A stretch of 64,000 bases of DNA from assembly GCF_000143415.4 (NCBI RefSeq), contig NW_003314358.1, positions 506,731-570,730 on the forward strand, read 5' to 3'. Numbering within the stretch: position 1 is the stretch's first letter; every line of letters starts with the position of its first letter. This document shows positions 47,601 through 56,835 of the stretch, one piece after another. The DNA comes from Selaginella moellendorffii (Eukaryota > Streptophyta > Lycopodiopsida > Selaginellales > Selaginellaceae). Both the position numbers and the translations under genes were made by a program. The notes under the pieces were generated by a model that was given only the letters and a program-made list of their open reading frames with translations, was not told the origin of the DNA and did not search any database.

Positions 47601-49147
47601 TTAGCACAATTAGTGGCTATCTGTGGAAAAGGGAGCCGGTGATGTTTACCGAGTGCACACGGCTCACAAAACTTCATCGCACTTGATGAAGTGATGCCCA
47701 AACCTTTTACCATCTCTTTTGCCGCTAGTTCTTTGATGTCCTGTAGGTTGGTGTGGCCGAGTCTCCTGTGCCATATCTGGAGGTCCACTGCTTTTTTCGT
47801 CCCAGCAAAAAAAGCTTTTACTGGCTTCACCACCTCGGCATTAAGTTGATAGAGACCGGCCTGTCTGCTCCCACAAGCTATTCCATTTCCATTCACGTCT
47901 GTGATTGCACACATCTTTTTTGTGAATGTGATCTCCAGATCACGATCAGCAATCTTTCCCACTGAGAAGAGTGTCTTGTTCAGTCCAGGAACATAGTAAA
48001 CATTCTTCACGCTGGCAATCTGTCCTGTTGGCAGCTTGATGTCGATCGTCCCAACACCCTCCACCTTGTATGAGTAGTCGTTGCCAAGAAAAATTCGCTT
48101 ATTTCCTGGGACCTTCTTCAACGTGGTGAAAAATTTCCTGAGGTGCGTCATGTGTTTGTTTGCCCCAGAATCAAGGTACACCACTTCTGCTTCTGTGCCA
48201 AGAGTGTTCTTCACAACCTGCTGGATACTAGTGGCCATGAACAAGCTGCCATGGTCGTCCACATCCTCCTGGTTGTCTTCCTCGCTACTTTCTGCTGTCC
48301 TGGCAAAGTTGGCAGACTTGTTCTTTCTTGCTGCCAGTCTCTTTGCCTCAGCTTTTCGAGCCTCCTTAGCTTTCTTGGCCTCTTCGTCTGTGCAATCTCG
48401 TGCCCAGTGCCCTGGTTTCTTGCAAATGTTACAGCGATCATTCTTCTTTTTCTTCTTCAACTTTTCTGGTTTGCTGCTCTCGCCCTGATCGTTCGTTGGT
48501 CCTAGTCTGTCCCACACTGTGACAGATCGTTTCCCCTTTCCTGCGAAGAGTGCCAATTCTTTCTCATTTGAGCTCGCTTGCCCTGACTTGAGAAAACCCT
48601 CCAACGCTGTGAGGTCGGCTACGATCTGGCTGAAAGTGTTACTGGAACTTAAATGATGCGACCCTGCGAGTTGCATTGGTCCGCTAAGCCCCTTGAAGAA
48701 AGCTGTGATCAGCTCATCTTCATCGAAGTCCTTCATTTGAACTGCATCGATCTGCTTGGCGATGTCTACAAGAGCACTGGCAAAATCACTTACGGATTCT
48801 GCCTCCCCCTGTTTACGGCTGTTCAGCTGTAATTTGAGTTCCAGCAATCTTGCTCTGGTTGTTGTACCAAGGATCGCACACACAGCATCCCAGTTTTCCT
48901 TCGCCGTCTTGTCAATGTCAAGGTAGCTTCGATATTTCTTTCCGAGGCCTCGTCCCAGGACCCCTAAAGCTTTGTTATTCTTGGCGTCCCACTCCTTTTT
49001 CTCATCTGCATCGTCCTCTGGCTTGAGGCTGCTCTCGATCACGCTCCAGAGATCCTTTTCCATGAAGTAAAATAGCATCTGAGTTTTCCATGACTGGAAA
49101 TCCTTGCCATCGTACACTTCCAAGGTTAAGGAAGATGAGGGTGCCAT
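44687..49147 (-). CDS. Ty1/copia gag-pol polyprotein, 1,486 aa, intact
   Basis: One uninterrupted frame carries all copia domains. Gag (UBN2-type) spans about 10-200; the CCHC knuckle CNICKKPGHWARDC is at 239-252. The aspartic protease is VVYLDSGANKHMT (D326). A GAG-pre-integrase/HHCC finger covers 460-497. The integrase catalytic residues are D524 (HSDLSG), D588 (RSDGGGEY) and E624 (GVAERMN). An acidic, Gly-rich linker runs from 765 to 900. Reverse transcriptase spans about 1,000-1,240 with LYVDDCLLL at 1,156-1,159. RNase H is at about 1,335-1,465 (DADWAG, SSTEAEY, HCDNQGA). The ATG lies about 40 bp inside the 5' LTR. The order integrase before RT defines copia. It is probably translated as one polyprotein and cleaved by its own protease. 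Confidence 0.97.
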   Translation of the reverse strand: MAPSSSLTLEVYDGKDFQSWKTQMLFYFMEKDLWSVIESSLKPEDDADEKKEWDAKNNKALGVLGRGLGKKYRSYLDIDKTAKENWDAVCAILGTTTRARLLELKLQLNSRKQGEAESVSDFASALVDIAKQIDAVQMKDFDEDELITAFFKGLSGPMQLAGSHHLSSSNTFSQIVADLTALEGFLKSGQASSNEKELALFAGKGKRSVTVWDRLGPTNDQGESSKPEKLKKKKKNDRCNICKKPGHWARDCTDEEAKKAKEARKAEAKRLAARKNKSANFARTAESSEEDNQEDVDDHGSLFMATSIQQVVKNTLGTEAEVVYLDSGANKHMTHLRKFFTTLKKVPGNKRIFLGNDYSYKVEGVGTIDIKLPTGQIASVKNVYYVPGLNKTLFSVGKIADRDLEITFTKKMCAITDVNGNGIACGSRQAGLYQLNAEVVKPVKAFFAGTKKAVDLQIWHRRLGHTNLQDIKELAAKEMVKGLGITSSSAMKFCEPCALGKHHRLPFPQIATNCAKEPLALIHSDLSGNMPTLSRDKKLYFVTFIDDYSRIVAVKFLQLKSEAFQKFKEYKAQVELQTGKRIKMLRSDGGGEYTSKEFASFCISSGIQRQFSIPDTQQQNGVAERMNRTLQEAARTLLRDSGLPNSFWCEAIATAAYLRNRQLTAAVSGKTPYEAWYGVKPDVSHLRVFGSICYAHVLKKHRDKLASTSQKCVLVGYADTMKGYKLFNLETQKMIVSRDVIFDESRTYATRNLLPPPQFSPTEVAADDSEESENEFPVRARAVTRGRAEGAGQGNGNGDQDDPGGNEDGAESVDGAGGDPNGGEGLLPEAEGLPLDTAGVGTSGSARTENPVSGEEDHGGERTVGRTRAENSEGSLRRSGRERALTEAGRQYREQLDIQAAKRASRQETKAARDRSVTVPIPETSYDPAFYFANSSMEEEGEQGENQLLLLFSHGRDALVPKTMEEALAGPDADQWRTARQAEYSSLMENKTWDLVELPPGRKVIKTKFLLRLKTGPDGDTRYKVRFVARGFSQVEGVDFYETFSPVVKLASIRLLYNLAAHEDMHVEHMDVTTAFLNGDLEEEVYIEQPAGFIAKGREHLVCKLKKALYGLKQSPRAWYAKMNSFLLALGFESLSADTNVYIKQVGALLVLLALYVDDCLLLSKSKKLIHQLKKDLSSRFKMVDLGSVKYCLGIQIFRDRRKGTLEMSQKKYIEELLQKFRLSDVNSASTPMEVGMHLSKDMAPQTEAAKAVMERIPYRQMVGSLVYLMVCTRPDIAYSVGVASQFLANPGFQHWQAVKRVFRYLKGTADYVLCYTKQEQPQLKLRGFSDADWAGEVDQRKSTSGYVFSLGSAAVTWSSQRQPIVALSSTEAEYIGMTQAAKEILWLRTLLNGLSYEQREATVLHCDNQGAIALTKNPRFHRRTKHIQVQFHFIREQVAVKKVELVYCATTEMVADIFTKALPPAVFARHVQALGVKKRSIASST

Positions 49148-49172
49148 CTTTCTTTTTCAGAGTGGGACGTGA

Positions 49173-49188
49173 TCCTGCTCCGATACCA
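49173..49188 (-). promoter_or_regulatory. Copia primer-binding site
   Basis: Element-strand TGGTATCGGAGCAGG abuts the 5' LTR; one mismatch to the initiator Met-tRNA complement. Confidence 0.85.
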
Positions 49189-49344
49189 TATTCCGGATAG
49201 AAATCACGAATGTACTCTGGAATGCCAGCCGCTGCTGGCGCTACGCCCGGGGCCTGCCGGGCGTCTCTCTTATTGACTATAAGAACTGAACAGACACGAC
49301 GGGTCAACTTGACCCAAGAGGGAATCACGAATATTCCCTCAATA
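49189..49344 (-). repeat. Copia 5' LTR
   Basis: 156 bp; 155 of 156 positions match the 3' LTR. Confidence 0.96.
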
Positions 49345-51743
49345 CCTCTATCTTGGGAGGATGCAGAGTCTGCTTCACACAGGTAAGGAATCAGATGATC
49401 TTGTAAACACAGATCATACCTTCTCAAGAAATGAAGCTACGTTTTCAACGGAAAGGAGCTTGATCTTCAAACAGAGTTCCACCAGCGGAACGCGAAGCAT
49501 CTCCGGTAGCTGCATAATGTCGCGTGAATTTTGACAAGATATAACTCATCTTTGCCAATTACCTGAAATGGACGCATAAGTTTGCTGAAGCAATGTTCAG
49601 TGTAGAGGCAAAAGCAGTTGCCAGGTTTCACTCGTCCAGCTCGTCCTCTCCGCTGCTGAGCATTCGCTTGCGATATCCATGCCTCAGCCATGCGGGACAT
49701 TCTCTGTACAACCATGTCAGTTGCCTGCTGAAGCTAATGGAAGTAAAAACATTACCCGTCGAGGATCAAAACGATTCTCTTTGTGTTTTCCACAATCGAT
49801 GACGTGAACGACATCCTCAATCGTCACACTTGTTTCTGCAATGTTTGTAGCCAGTACTATCTGATGAAAATAAATTGAACTATCTATCAGAAAAGATTTT
49901 GAATTGAATCTACCTTACGAACGCCATTTGGAGGAACCTGGAAGACTTTTCGCTGGTCTGCAGGAGCAACAGAGGAATGCAAAGGGAGAATCCAGTCTGA
50001 TGCAGGACCACTGAAGTCTTTCAAAACAAGTAGGCGATCAAGCAGCTGAAGAATTTCAGGCATTCCCTGCAACAAGAAATGAATTTAGGAAAAACAAGCA
50101 ATGATAAGAAACGCTGTCACAGCTCACCGGAAGGAAGACTAAAAGAGCTACAGGTTCTGCGGTCCCATTGATATGCATGATAAGATCTTCGAGGAGCTCG
50201 TAATCAATCACATCTTCATTGACTTTAGCCTGCACCACAGATCAGAATGTGACTGAAACATTTGCTTGCGCCTTACCAAACTTTTCTGCGTACTTTCACT
50301 GTAATCATGATACAGAGACTGCTTGTACATGGGATTGACAACAGTTTCTTCAAGGATTTGTTCGTCACCCCATCCCTGAAAAGCGAGATTTTGTCGTCCT
50401 CTATTCTTATCAACTAGATGATGAGACTCTTTCTGCACACAAGAAGTTTCTTAACAAAAGCCGGTATAAAAAACATGGATCGATCCTTGCTCTTTGATGA
50501 ATAACTCTGTATAGGTGCTGTATTATCCGATGAAAGATGATATGCCAATTTCTCGTATATATCCTCCATGTAAAATGTTGTGACGGGAAACGTTTGGCCT
50601 TTAGCAACAACCACAGGACAACCTCCAAAATATTGCGAAAATCTTTCTGCATCTAGAGTTGCAGACCTGAAAACAAAATACATAAAACAGCAGTGAACAT
50701 AGTACAATCTACTCATATGAGAATCACTTTCAGCGGGCTACAATCGTCCTGATTTCTTCTCACAAGGAGATCTCATAGAAGGCTTATCAGAAAATCACCC
50801 TGAGTAGAAAAGTTGAGATCAACTACAAACATTATGCACTTTGGCATTGTAGTTTGACTTTTGGTTCATCCCGCATTGCCAATTCTGCTTTCTTGCACTG
50901 AGCCTCTTGTGTAGCTTTTGTTTATTTGAGCTTGTATTGGCCTTGGACATTTTGGAGATTGATAGTGGTGTGCTAGTTTCTTGTGATGTCAATCCAGTAG
51001 ATGTTTGTCCATCATAGTGATTATGTTTCCGATTTGGTGGTAATCCTCATGACTTTGCTAGTGTGCGTTGTGAGGACAGTGCAGGTGAAAAAGCACCATT
51101 ACTTTCACTACCATCACGTCGTGAGGACATTGGAAATGTACTGTTGGATGGGGATGAACTTAGTATAACTAGATTTAGACTAACAGACTTAGACTAATAA
51201 AGCTCTATTTCGTTAAAGTGGGATTTATTCAGTAAAATGGGACTAGGTACAAATTTTCAAGTATTTGAAAATGACGTGAAATTATATGTTTTTTGTCCAG
51301 GGGCTAGACATATCTGGGGCATGGTGACTAGCGCGGTAACCTTATGTCCAGACTGAGTCCATCTAGTTGTATAATAAATCTCATTGTCAAGGTGAACAAG
51401 CCGAATCTGAAGCTAAAGAAGAGCGATGGCATGCGCGCACACACTATTTGTTTGTTCATTGAGCGTGTGGTGAGCTTTCCAAGATGAACATCATTCCTAT
51501 TAGCCAGACATATAACTTAATGGTGAGAACATTTAGATATTATTCAATGTTATCTTTTTCTAACGAATCTAATTGTGAAGGTGTAGCAAGAGGCATTGCT
51601 AGTTTGGAGAAGTCATTTAACTCATTTGACCCTTAGTGTATTTTCATGAAACTAAATAACATTCATATTATTAAGGAATTTCTCTAGTACCTTTTTTTTA
51701 CGACATAGAGGCTTGCATTTCTTTCAAAGGTGATTTAGTAAAA

Positions 51744-51764
51744 GGCCTGAGGGCACATGCCATT
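51744..51764. repeat. Dispersed palindrome copy 1 (degenerate)
   Basis: GGCCTGAGGGCACATGCCATT; right half-site intact, left half changed. Intergenic. Confidence 0.6.
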
Positions 51765-51830
51765 CTATTTCTCAGACCGGTATTAAGATATACTAGTGCA
51801 AAGGGAAAAAGGTATTTGGTGATCAAGTAA

Positions 51831-51853
51831 ATGGCATGAGGGCACACGCCATT
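51831..51853. repeat. Dispersed palindrome copy 2
   Basis: ATGGCATG-AGGG-CACACGCCATT, both half-sites present; lies just 3' of the small minus-strand ORF. Confidence 0.8.
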
Positions 51854-51859
51854 ATAAGC

Positions 51860-52219
51860 CTAAGCGCTAGTGGACACCTCCTTTTTGGTACTCTCAGCGG
51901 TACTATCATCCTTCTCTGGGTCAGTTGTTTTGCTTTGGATTGTTGTCTCTGACGTTACTGGGGCGTTCTCGATAGTTGTTAATGTTGCCGTTTGTTCAGA
52001 AAAATGATCACCTGGAGTATAGTACGGGGAGTTTGGAAGACTTATATATTCTACATCTTCACCTATCTCCTTCTCCGTCTCCTTTTCTGCCTCACTTACA
52101 GATTTTGTGCTTGCCATGAGAACGCTCTTCACCCTAAAATATGGAGTTCGTTGTGTTATAAAAGGAAACCAACACACACGCTGCAAGGGAATGATGGTAC
52201 ATAAAGCACGTAAGCCCAC
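51860..52219 (-). CDS. Small Ser/Thr/Glu-rich hypothetical protein
   Basis: A 119-codon frame; a likely better start is the internal Met of MASTKSVSEAEKETEKE, since an intron-like acceptor (ATATTTTAG) precedes it. That leaves an 84-residue acidic, disordered protein with no known domain. It lies about 110 bp downstream of the transposase-like gene on the same strand and could be an extra 3' exon of it or a chance ORF. No membrane segment or signal peptide is convincing. Confidence 0.35.
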   Translation of the reverse strand: MGLRALCTIIPLQRVCWFPFITQRTPYFRVKSVLMASTKSVSEAEKETEKEIGEDVEYISLPNSPYYTPGDHFSEQTATLTTIENAPVTSETTIQSKTTDPEKDDSTAESTKKEVSTSA

Positions 52220-52241
52220 AATATGGGTTTATGTGCCATTA

Positions 52242-52260
52242 ATATGGGCCACACGCCATA
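52242..52260. repeat. Dispersed palindrome copy 3 (partial)
   Basis: TATGGGCCACACGCCATA: right half-site plus degenerate left part. Confidence 0.55.
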
Positions 52261-52332
52261 TTATTAGATTTATGCACGTGTGATTGGTAAATGCATATGT
52301 CACATCATCTTTGTTTTACCTCACACACTATA

Positions 52333-55300
52333 TCAAGCCTCCTCTGATTCAGATTCGGATTGTTCACCTTGAAATAAAATACATTAGAAACTTTGTAAAG
52401 GAATATTAATGAATCTCACCTTGAACCCGAGTTATGAATGCTCTTGCTGCATCTCTTGCATGGTCTGGCAAGGTGATGGTGGCACTCTGCTTCCGCATCC
52501 AACCATGCACAACATTATCCACCGATATGCTCATGCTGGGATCCCTTGGATTCAGCACCCATCTCTTTTCTAGGCAATCCTTCGTATATCCGGAACTTGG
52601 CTTGAACCACTCCACAGTTACATTGAAGGAGTTAGTTTCCGCGTCCTCCTCTGCATCAGTGATGCAGCGCCCCACCCATATCATTTGTTTTTTATTACTG
52701 GGTCTGACAAGCACGACCATTCCTTTGCAGACCTGTACTGGATTGAATGCTGAATCCGGCTTCTTGTTCCTCGGCCCACAATAGTGATCCTCAACATCGT
52801 TATCTGTCACTGCATTTCCAGAGGACATTGTTCCGCTACTATCTGGTGCTCTGGGTTCTGGCCAAAAGGACTCTTCCAATTCTTCATATACAACCGGCCC
52901 ATTTTGGATAGCAGATATAATCTTCTCCCAGTATTCGAGCAAAGGCTTGCACCTCTGAAAATAGGATTCTCCACCAAACACCAACCCCCTCTTCCAGAAG
53001 GCAATATGCTGTCTAATCCCGGCCACTATACTTTCCTGGTCTTTGAGTCCATCCGGGTGCATCGGCCGTGGGGAACCCTGAGGAATCATAGGTTCCTCAG
53101 TTATGGGATCTCTCTTGAAGAGTTCAATGCCGTCCACTGGCAGCCACACTGTGTCCCATTCTCTCATCTTGTACCTCATCACTGGAGCACCGTCACACAT
53201 GCTGAAATGAAACTGAAGAGGCTTGGAGTGGCCAATCAGCGTTTCGGATCCATCCCTGATGTAGCCTCTTACAAACCCCTTAAAGTCTGGAACCTCTGTT
53301 AGAAGTGCAGCTTCAACAGTGCCTTTGATGCAATTTTGGAATTCATCGTAGAGTTGTGGGAGGGTGAGGACATTGGATCGCCGGAGGGACTCTGCCAGGT
53401 GACTGAACATGGCATCGACGTCTTCATGAGTGTGCCCAACCATGAGAAAGCCAAGTGTAACCGTTTCAAATATGCCTTTGGCAACAAGCATCGCCAAGTA
53501 CGCGAAGACGTACATGTTTTTGTTCTCACTGCCAGCATTGTCTGTTTGGAGCAGAAGATGGGGTGGAAGGCCACATCGGCCGCAAGAACTTCCTTGAGAT
53601 TCTGCTTCGTTTGGATGAGGCTGTGCATTCACCGGGCGACCAGCCTCGTCGGAATGGCATGAGGCCTCACGTGATAACCCTACAATCTGACGGCCAACAT
53701 ATTCACTGGGATGGCATGGGGCCCCACGCGATACTGCAAGCCTTTCCTCCTCCAGCTGAACCCTGTATGGGGTTCGATCGACAAGGGCCTTATGCAAGGG
53801 TTGGCCGTTCAGCTCAGTCTGCGCACTTTGCAGAGACCTTAAGTGTTTTGCTAGGGACGCAATCATCATGTTTGCACCCCCGCCACCCCATAGAGGTACA
53901 AAGAAGTTCCCATAGTTCTGGGCACCATGCCCATGAGCGATTATGCCAAACAGAGACACAGGCAGCTGCATGGATGAAGAGATTGCCTTGGGGGCAGGAT
54001 TGAGTCGAGGTAAGCACGTCTTTTTCTGGTCCATTTTGTCGTGGATGATGCAGAGGTAAGAGTCAGGTCTCTCCATGGAGAGAATCCTGTTATGATAATA
54101 TGCAGTCCTGCAGCTTCTCTGCTCGATGTTGTGGTCGAGCCGCCTTCTAACCAACGTCTCTCGCTCTTGAGCGCTGCAAGAATTCTTCGACAAAGCCATT
54201 TTGATAGCAGTGCACTCGTCACACTTTGAAAAGCTGGAGTACTTTCCTATACTCACATCCCTGAACCTGTTGCTCCACAATCTACTAAATCTAGATTGGC
54301 TCAGCTTCCTGTAGCCATTACTCTGGAGTTCCCGATTCACATCTTCCAATATGGCCCCCTTGGTATACATGGAAGGGAGAACTCGTTGGGTGTCTCGTGT
54401 TCCATCTTCCAAGAGGCGGGTTTTATGTGGTTGCTGCTCGCTACATGTCTCGACAAACCTCTTGAAGATTGCCTCTCCATATACAACATGACCCCTGGTT
54501 TTGTGCGTACCGTCGTTCCCATGGACTGCCTGTTGAACCCTTTGTTCCTCGAACTCAGTTTTGATTCTGTAGAATGTGCTTCGAGGGACTCCATAAATGA
54601 TTCTCCATGCCTTCATGCAGACCAAACCCCTCTGGAAGACCATGCCCCCCACCTGATGTTCTGAAGCATCAACAGATGACCGTAATGCCTCATACACAAA
54701 ATTGCGAGCTGCCTTCCAGGACAATGTCTTGTATCTTGCTCTCTCCTCTTCAATAGCATCCCAATCAGCATGTTGACAGCACCTCCTCTTGCAACAAGCA
54801 ACTGTCGAGACCATTCGAACCTCCATCGCCATTTTCTGCCTTTTCGGTTCGTTGCTCAGATCCCTTTGGCTGCGCTTTAGGAAGGTGTACTTTCTTTTCC
54901 CATGAAGAGATGTTCTGTCATCAGTTGTAGTGGTGTTTGATTGTGAATCCTTCACATTCTCAAACACTAAGTGCCTCAATTTCCACCGCACAATGCTTCC
55001 AATAGTCAGACTGTTTTCTTCTGTGTCAACAACCTCTAAAATCGCAACTCCAATATCATCCCAGCCCAATTCTTGATTAGCAACCGCATCTCTTGGATCG
55101 ACAACTGTGGCTAAGCCCTCAGCTACCACCTCCCCCTCGGGGTTGTTTAGAAACACTTTTGCCTGAATCCATGTAGCACGGTTCTTAAGATCCACGGAGG
55201 GAACATGCGTCGCACTTGCGCTGTCCCCAACATCTGCTTTCTTCTGAAGATTTTTCAAGGCAACAACAACATTTACCCCGACGACCATCTCTCCTCGTTC

Positions 55301-55471
55301 AATAGCGACCACATTCCCATCGAAGACAGTCTCTACTGATACAGCAGCATTGCCTTCCCCAAGCCTTTCACAGTGTATAACAAAGTTCCGATCCATAGAC
55401 ACAAGGGTCCCTTTTGCAACTCTCTTCCCACCATTCAAAATGTAAACCTTTTCCCCAACCCTGAAGGCCAT
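52333..55471 (-). CDS. Transposase-like protein with DDE-type motifs, 1,028 aa
   Basis: Two exons: 52,420-55,471 and 52,333-52,367, with a 52 bp GT-AG intron (52,368-52,419). The spliced frame is 3,087 nt and ends QSESESEEA. The N-terminus (about 1-170) has two beta-rich 'AKGTLVSMD ... LGEGNAAVSVETV' modules like the valine-rich domain before plant CACTA-type transposases. A CC..CC cluster is at 226-232 and CDEC at 417-420. Candidate catalytic acids are D478 (CIIHDKMDQ), D644 (LLQTDNAGSENKN) and D684/D686 (GHTHEDVDAMF). The QTDN ... HTHEDVD pair is typical of the DUF7869-type proteins widespread in algae, mosses and animals. Residues 570-635, just before D644, look like an insertion and include two palindrome copies. 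No terminal inverted repeats were found. It may be a transposon enzyme or a domesticated relative. Confidence 0.75.
53653..53675. repeat. Dispersed palindrome copy 4, inside coding sequence
   Basis: AATGGCATG-AGGCCT-CACGTGAT in the transposase-like CDS; on the coding strand it falls at the 'REASCHSDE' segment. Confidence 0.75.
53711..53732. repeat. Dispersed palindrome copy 5, inside coding sequence
   Basis: ATGGCATG-GGGCCC-CACGCGAT; encodes the 'RGAPCHPSE' segment, 58 bp from copy 4. Confidence 0.75.
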
Positions 55472-55554
55472 TCTGAAAGTGCAGAAAAGAAGTTAAGACC
55501 ATACAAAAAATGATTGGAGAATGGCCTAAATCATAACATACCAAACAACCTCAA

Positions 55555-55576
55555 TAGCATGAGGCCACATGCCATT
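55555..55576. repeat. Dispersed palindrome copy 6
   Basis: AGCATG-AGGC-CACATGCCATT, upstream of the transposase-like start codon by about 85 bp. Confidence 0.7.
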
Positions 55577-55624
55577 ATTCAAACATGCTATTGACACCCA
55601 CGTGAAATTTCGCATTCACAAAAT

Positions 55625-55645
55625 TGGCATGAGCCCTCATGCCAT
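55625..55645. repeat. Dispersed palindrome copy 7
   Basis: TGGCATGAG-CC-CTCATGCCA: uninterrupted 10 bp arms, near-perfect palindrome. Confidence 0.8.
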
Positions 55646-55721
55646 CTTGATATACACACAGCTGCAGGCAAGTAAAAACATACATGACAATACGCTAGCC
55701 ATGAAATTGCAAGGGCCCAAG

Positions 55722-55743
55722 ATGGCATGTGGCCTCATGCCAT
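55722..55743. repeat. Dispersed palindrome copy 8
   Basis: ATGGCATG-TGGCCT-CATGCCAT with perfect 8 bp arms. Confidence 0.85.
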
Positions 55744-55838
55744 TTCTAAATGTGGTCCTAAGCCATTCCATGGTGAACATACCAGGAAGCACAAGTGCCG
55801 AATATCAAGAGGAAGCGGTAGCCACACCAAAGACAGTG

Positions 55839-56038
55839 CCGCTCGCAACACCGCAACTACTCGTAGCGCCGCTCGCAACACCGCAACTGCTCGTAGTGCC
55901 GCTCGCACAAACTGCCACTCGCATAAACTGCCGCTCGCAATGGCGCTCGCAATGCCGCAACCGCTCGTAGACGCATAAACCACAGCCCACAACGCCGCTT
56001 ACACAAGCAGCGCTCACTGCGCTCAGCGGAACCAAGAA
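55839..56038. repeat. CGCTCGCA-type degenerate tandem array
   Basis: Repeats of about 26 bp around GCCGCTCGCAACACCGCAAC, then a looser CGCTCGCA series. It lies 370-570 bp upstream of the transposase-like gene. A compositionally similar series is at 58,050-58,210 upstream of the divergent gene. Confidence 0.65.
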
Positions 56039-56342
56039 CACGGCGCACAAAAATGATAGACCTAGGAATGAGTTCGAGAATTCAAAAATAACACACGCTT
56101 GAACGTCACATCAAATCCTCTGACAAACCAGATCTTATGATTCCTCTGACAAATTTCAAACTGAGTAGCTTCTAGACTTTGCTGTCGGAGGTTGAACTTT
56201 GTCACATCATGTCCTTGCCTCGATCCAGCTGTGCCATGTCAGTGATTCGAACTTTGCCATGCCATGTCAGCGATCCGCGCCAAGATTATTCGCCGTGTAA
56301 AGGAATAATTACGCTGTGTGTATACGTCCATTTATGGCAATA

Positions 56343-56394
56343 TAAGGCCACACGACATTCAAAGAATAATGCTCGACATAAGGCCACACGCCAT
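56343..56394. repeat. Dispersed palindrome copies 9 and 10 (right halves, 35 bp apart)
   Basis: TAAGGCCACACGACATT (56,343) and TAAGGCCACACGCCATT (56,378), each followed by CAAAGAATAATGCT. Only right halves are kept. Confidence 0.65.
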
Positions 56395-56442
56395 TCAAAG
56401 AATAATGCTAGTCGAGCATTTTTTGGTGCATTTTTGGGTTCA

Positions 56443-56466
56443 AAATTGCATGAGCCCACACGCTAT
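56443..56466. repeat. Dispersed palindrome copy 11, variant TTGCATG...CACGCTAT
   Basis: AATTGCATGAGC-CCACACGCTAT; this variant recurs at 57,387 and 57,681, always at the right end of the ~110-150 bp module. Confidence 0.7.
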
Positions 56467-56802
56467 AAAGTTTACCTGTACCAAAAATAGAAACAGCTTT
56501 ATTTACTTGGGAATTTAAGTGGTTGAGGCATTTTTAAACTTACAAACACATGCCCTACTTACATTCCTTTGGTTGCCTAAAATTCAAAAATATTATAAAC
56601 CTTTCTTTTTGCATTTTCAATGTTTTCAATTATGGTTTTTGATTTTCGTAGGACCAGCCTAGTAATCTATTTGCATCCCGTCATGTTTATAGCTAGCTTT
56701 CGTTCATCCCCTTCGCTAGCCTGAGATACATCTGCTCGGCATCTGCCTCTTACAGCATTTGCCCAGAAAGGGCATCTTTCTTCACGCAGCATTTGCCACA
56801 TG

Positions 56803-56835
56803 TTTAGGGTTTAGGGTTTAGGGTTTAGGGTTTAG
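56803..56835 (+). repeat. Interstitial telomere-type repeat (TTTAGGG)4.7
   Basis: Four perfect TTTAGGG units and a partial fifth, the plant telomere unit. Too short to be a chromosome end; it may be a repaired break or a telo-box promoter element. Confidence 0.9.

Larger units (their letters stand above)
44524..49344 (-). mobile_element. Intact Ty1/copia retrotransposon inserted in a helicase exon
   Basis: LTRs of 156 bp (44,524-44,679 and 49,189-49,344) differ at one base and have TATTCCGG / CCCTCAATA ends on the plus strand. A perfect 5 bp duplication CCTCT (44,519-44,523 and 49,345-49,349) flanks the element. The primer site on the element strand is TGGTATCGGAGCAGG directly after the 5' LTR; the polypurine tract GAGTGGGAG precedes the 3' LTR. 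Near-identical LTRs and an unbroken polyprotein indicate very recent movement. The LTRs are unusually short for copia. Confidence 0.97.
42872..50799 (-). pseudogene. DExH-box RNA helicase 3' half, broken (DHX57/DHX29/plant DExH7-like)
   Basis: About 17 exons with GT-AG introns encode helicase motifs III (SATLDAERF), V ([20 protein letters not shown]), VI ([13 protein letters not shown]), the helicase-associated domain (ALTENENITPLGYHLA) and the OB-like C-terminus (RREVFIHPSSIN, VDGWMKM). Exons run from 50,717-50,799 through 50,277-50,432, 50,128-50,229, 49,914-50,066, 49,757-49,860, 49,563-49,703 and 49,420-49,509 to 43,295-43,510, 43,150-43,240 and 42,872-43,099. Motifs I and II are absent; nothing upstream of 50,799 matches. 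Lesions are TGA at 50,773 and 43,838, a donor changed GT to AT at 50,716, a lost donor near 50,484, a 100 bp duplication, and a copia insertion splitting one exon. Probably non-functional. Confidence 0.88.
50800..51859. other. Non-coding spacer between helicase remnant and motif-rich region
   Basis: No ORF with recognisable similarity and no repeat shared with the left 39 kb was seen. The missing 5' half of the helicase is not here. The first copies of the dispersed palindrome appear at 51,744 and 51,831, so the boundary of the right-hand region lies somewhere in this spacer. Confidence 0.5.

Noticed and set aside
52406-55471. Transposase-like protein ending GEIH at 52,406
   Set aside because: A clean donor (CAAG/GTGAG) and acceptor (TTTCAAG) remove 52 bp and give an acidic C-terminus ending EEA.
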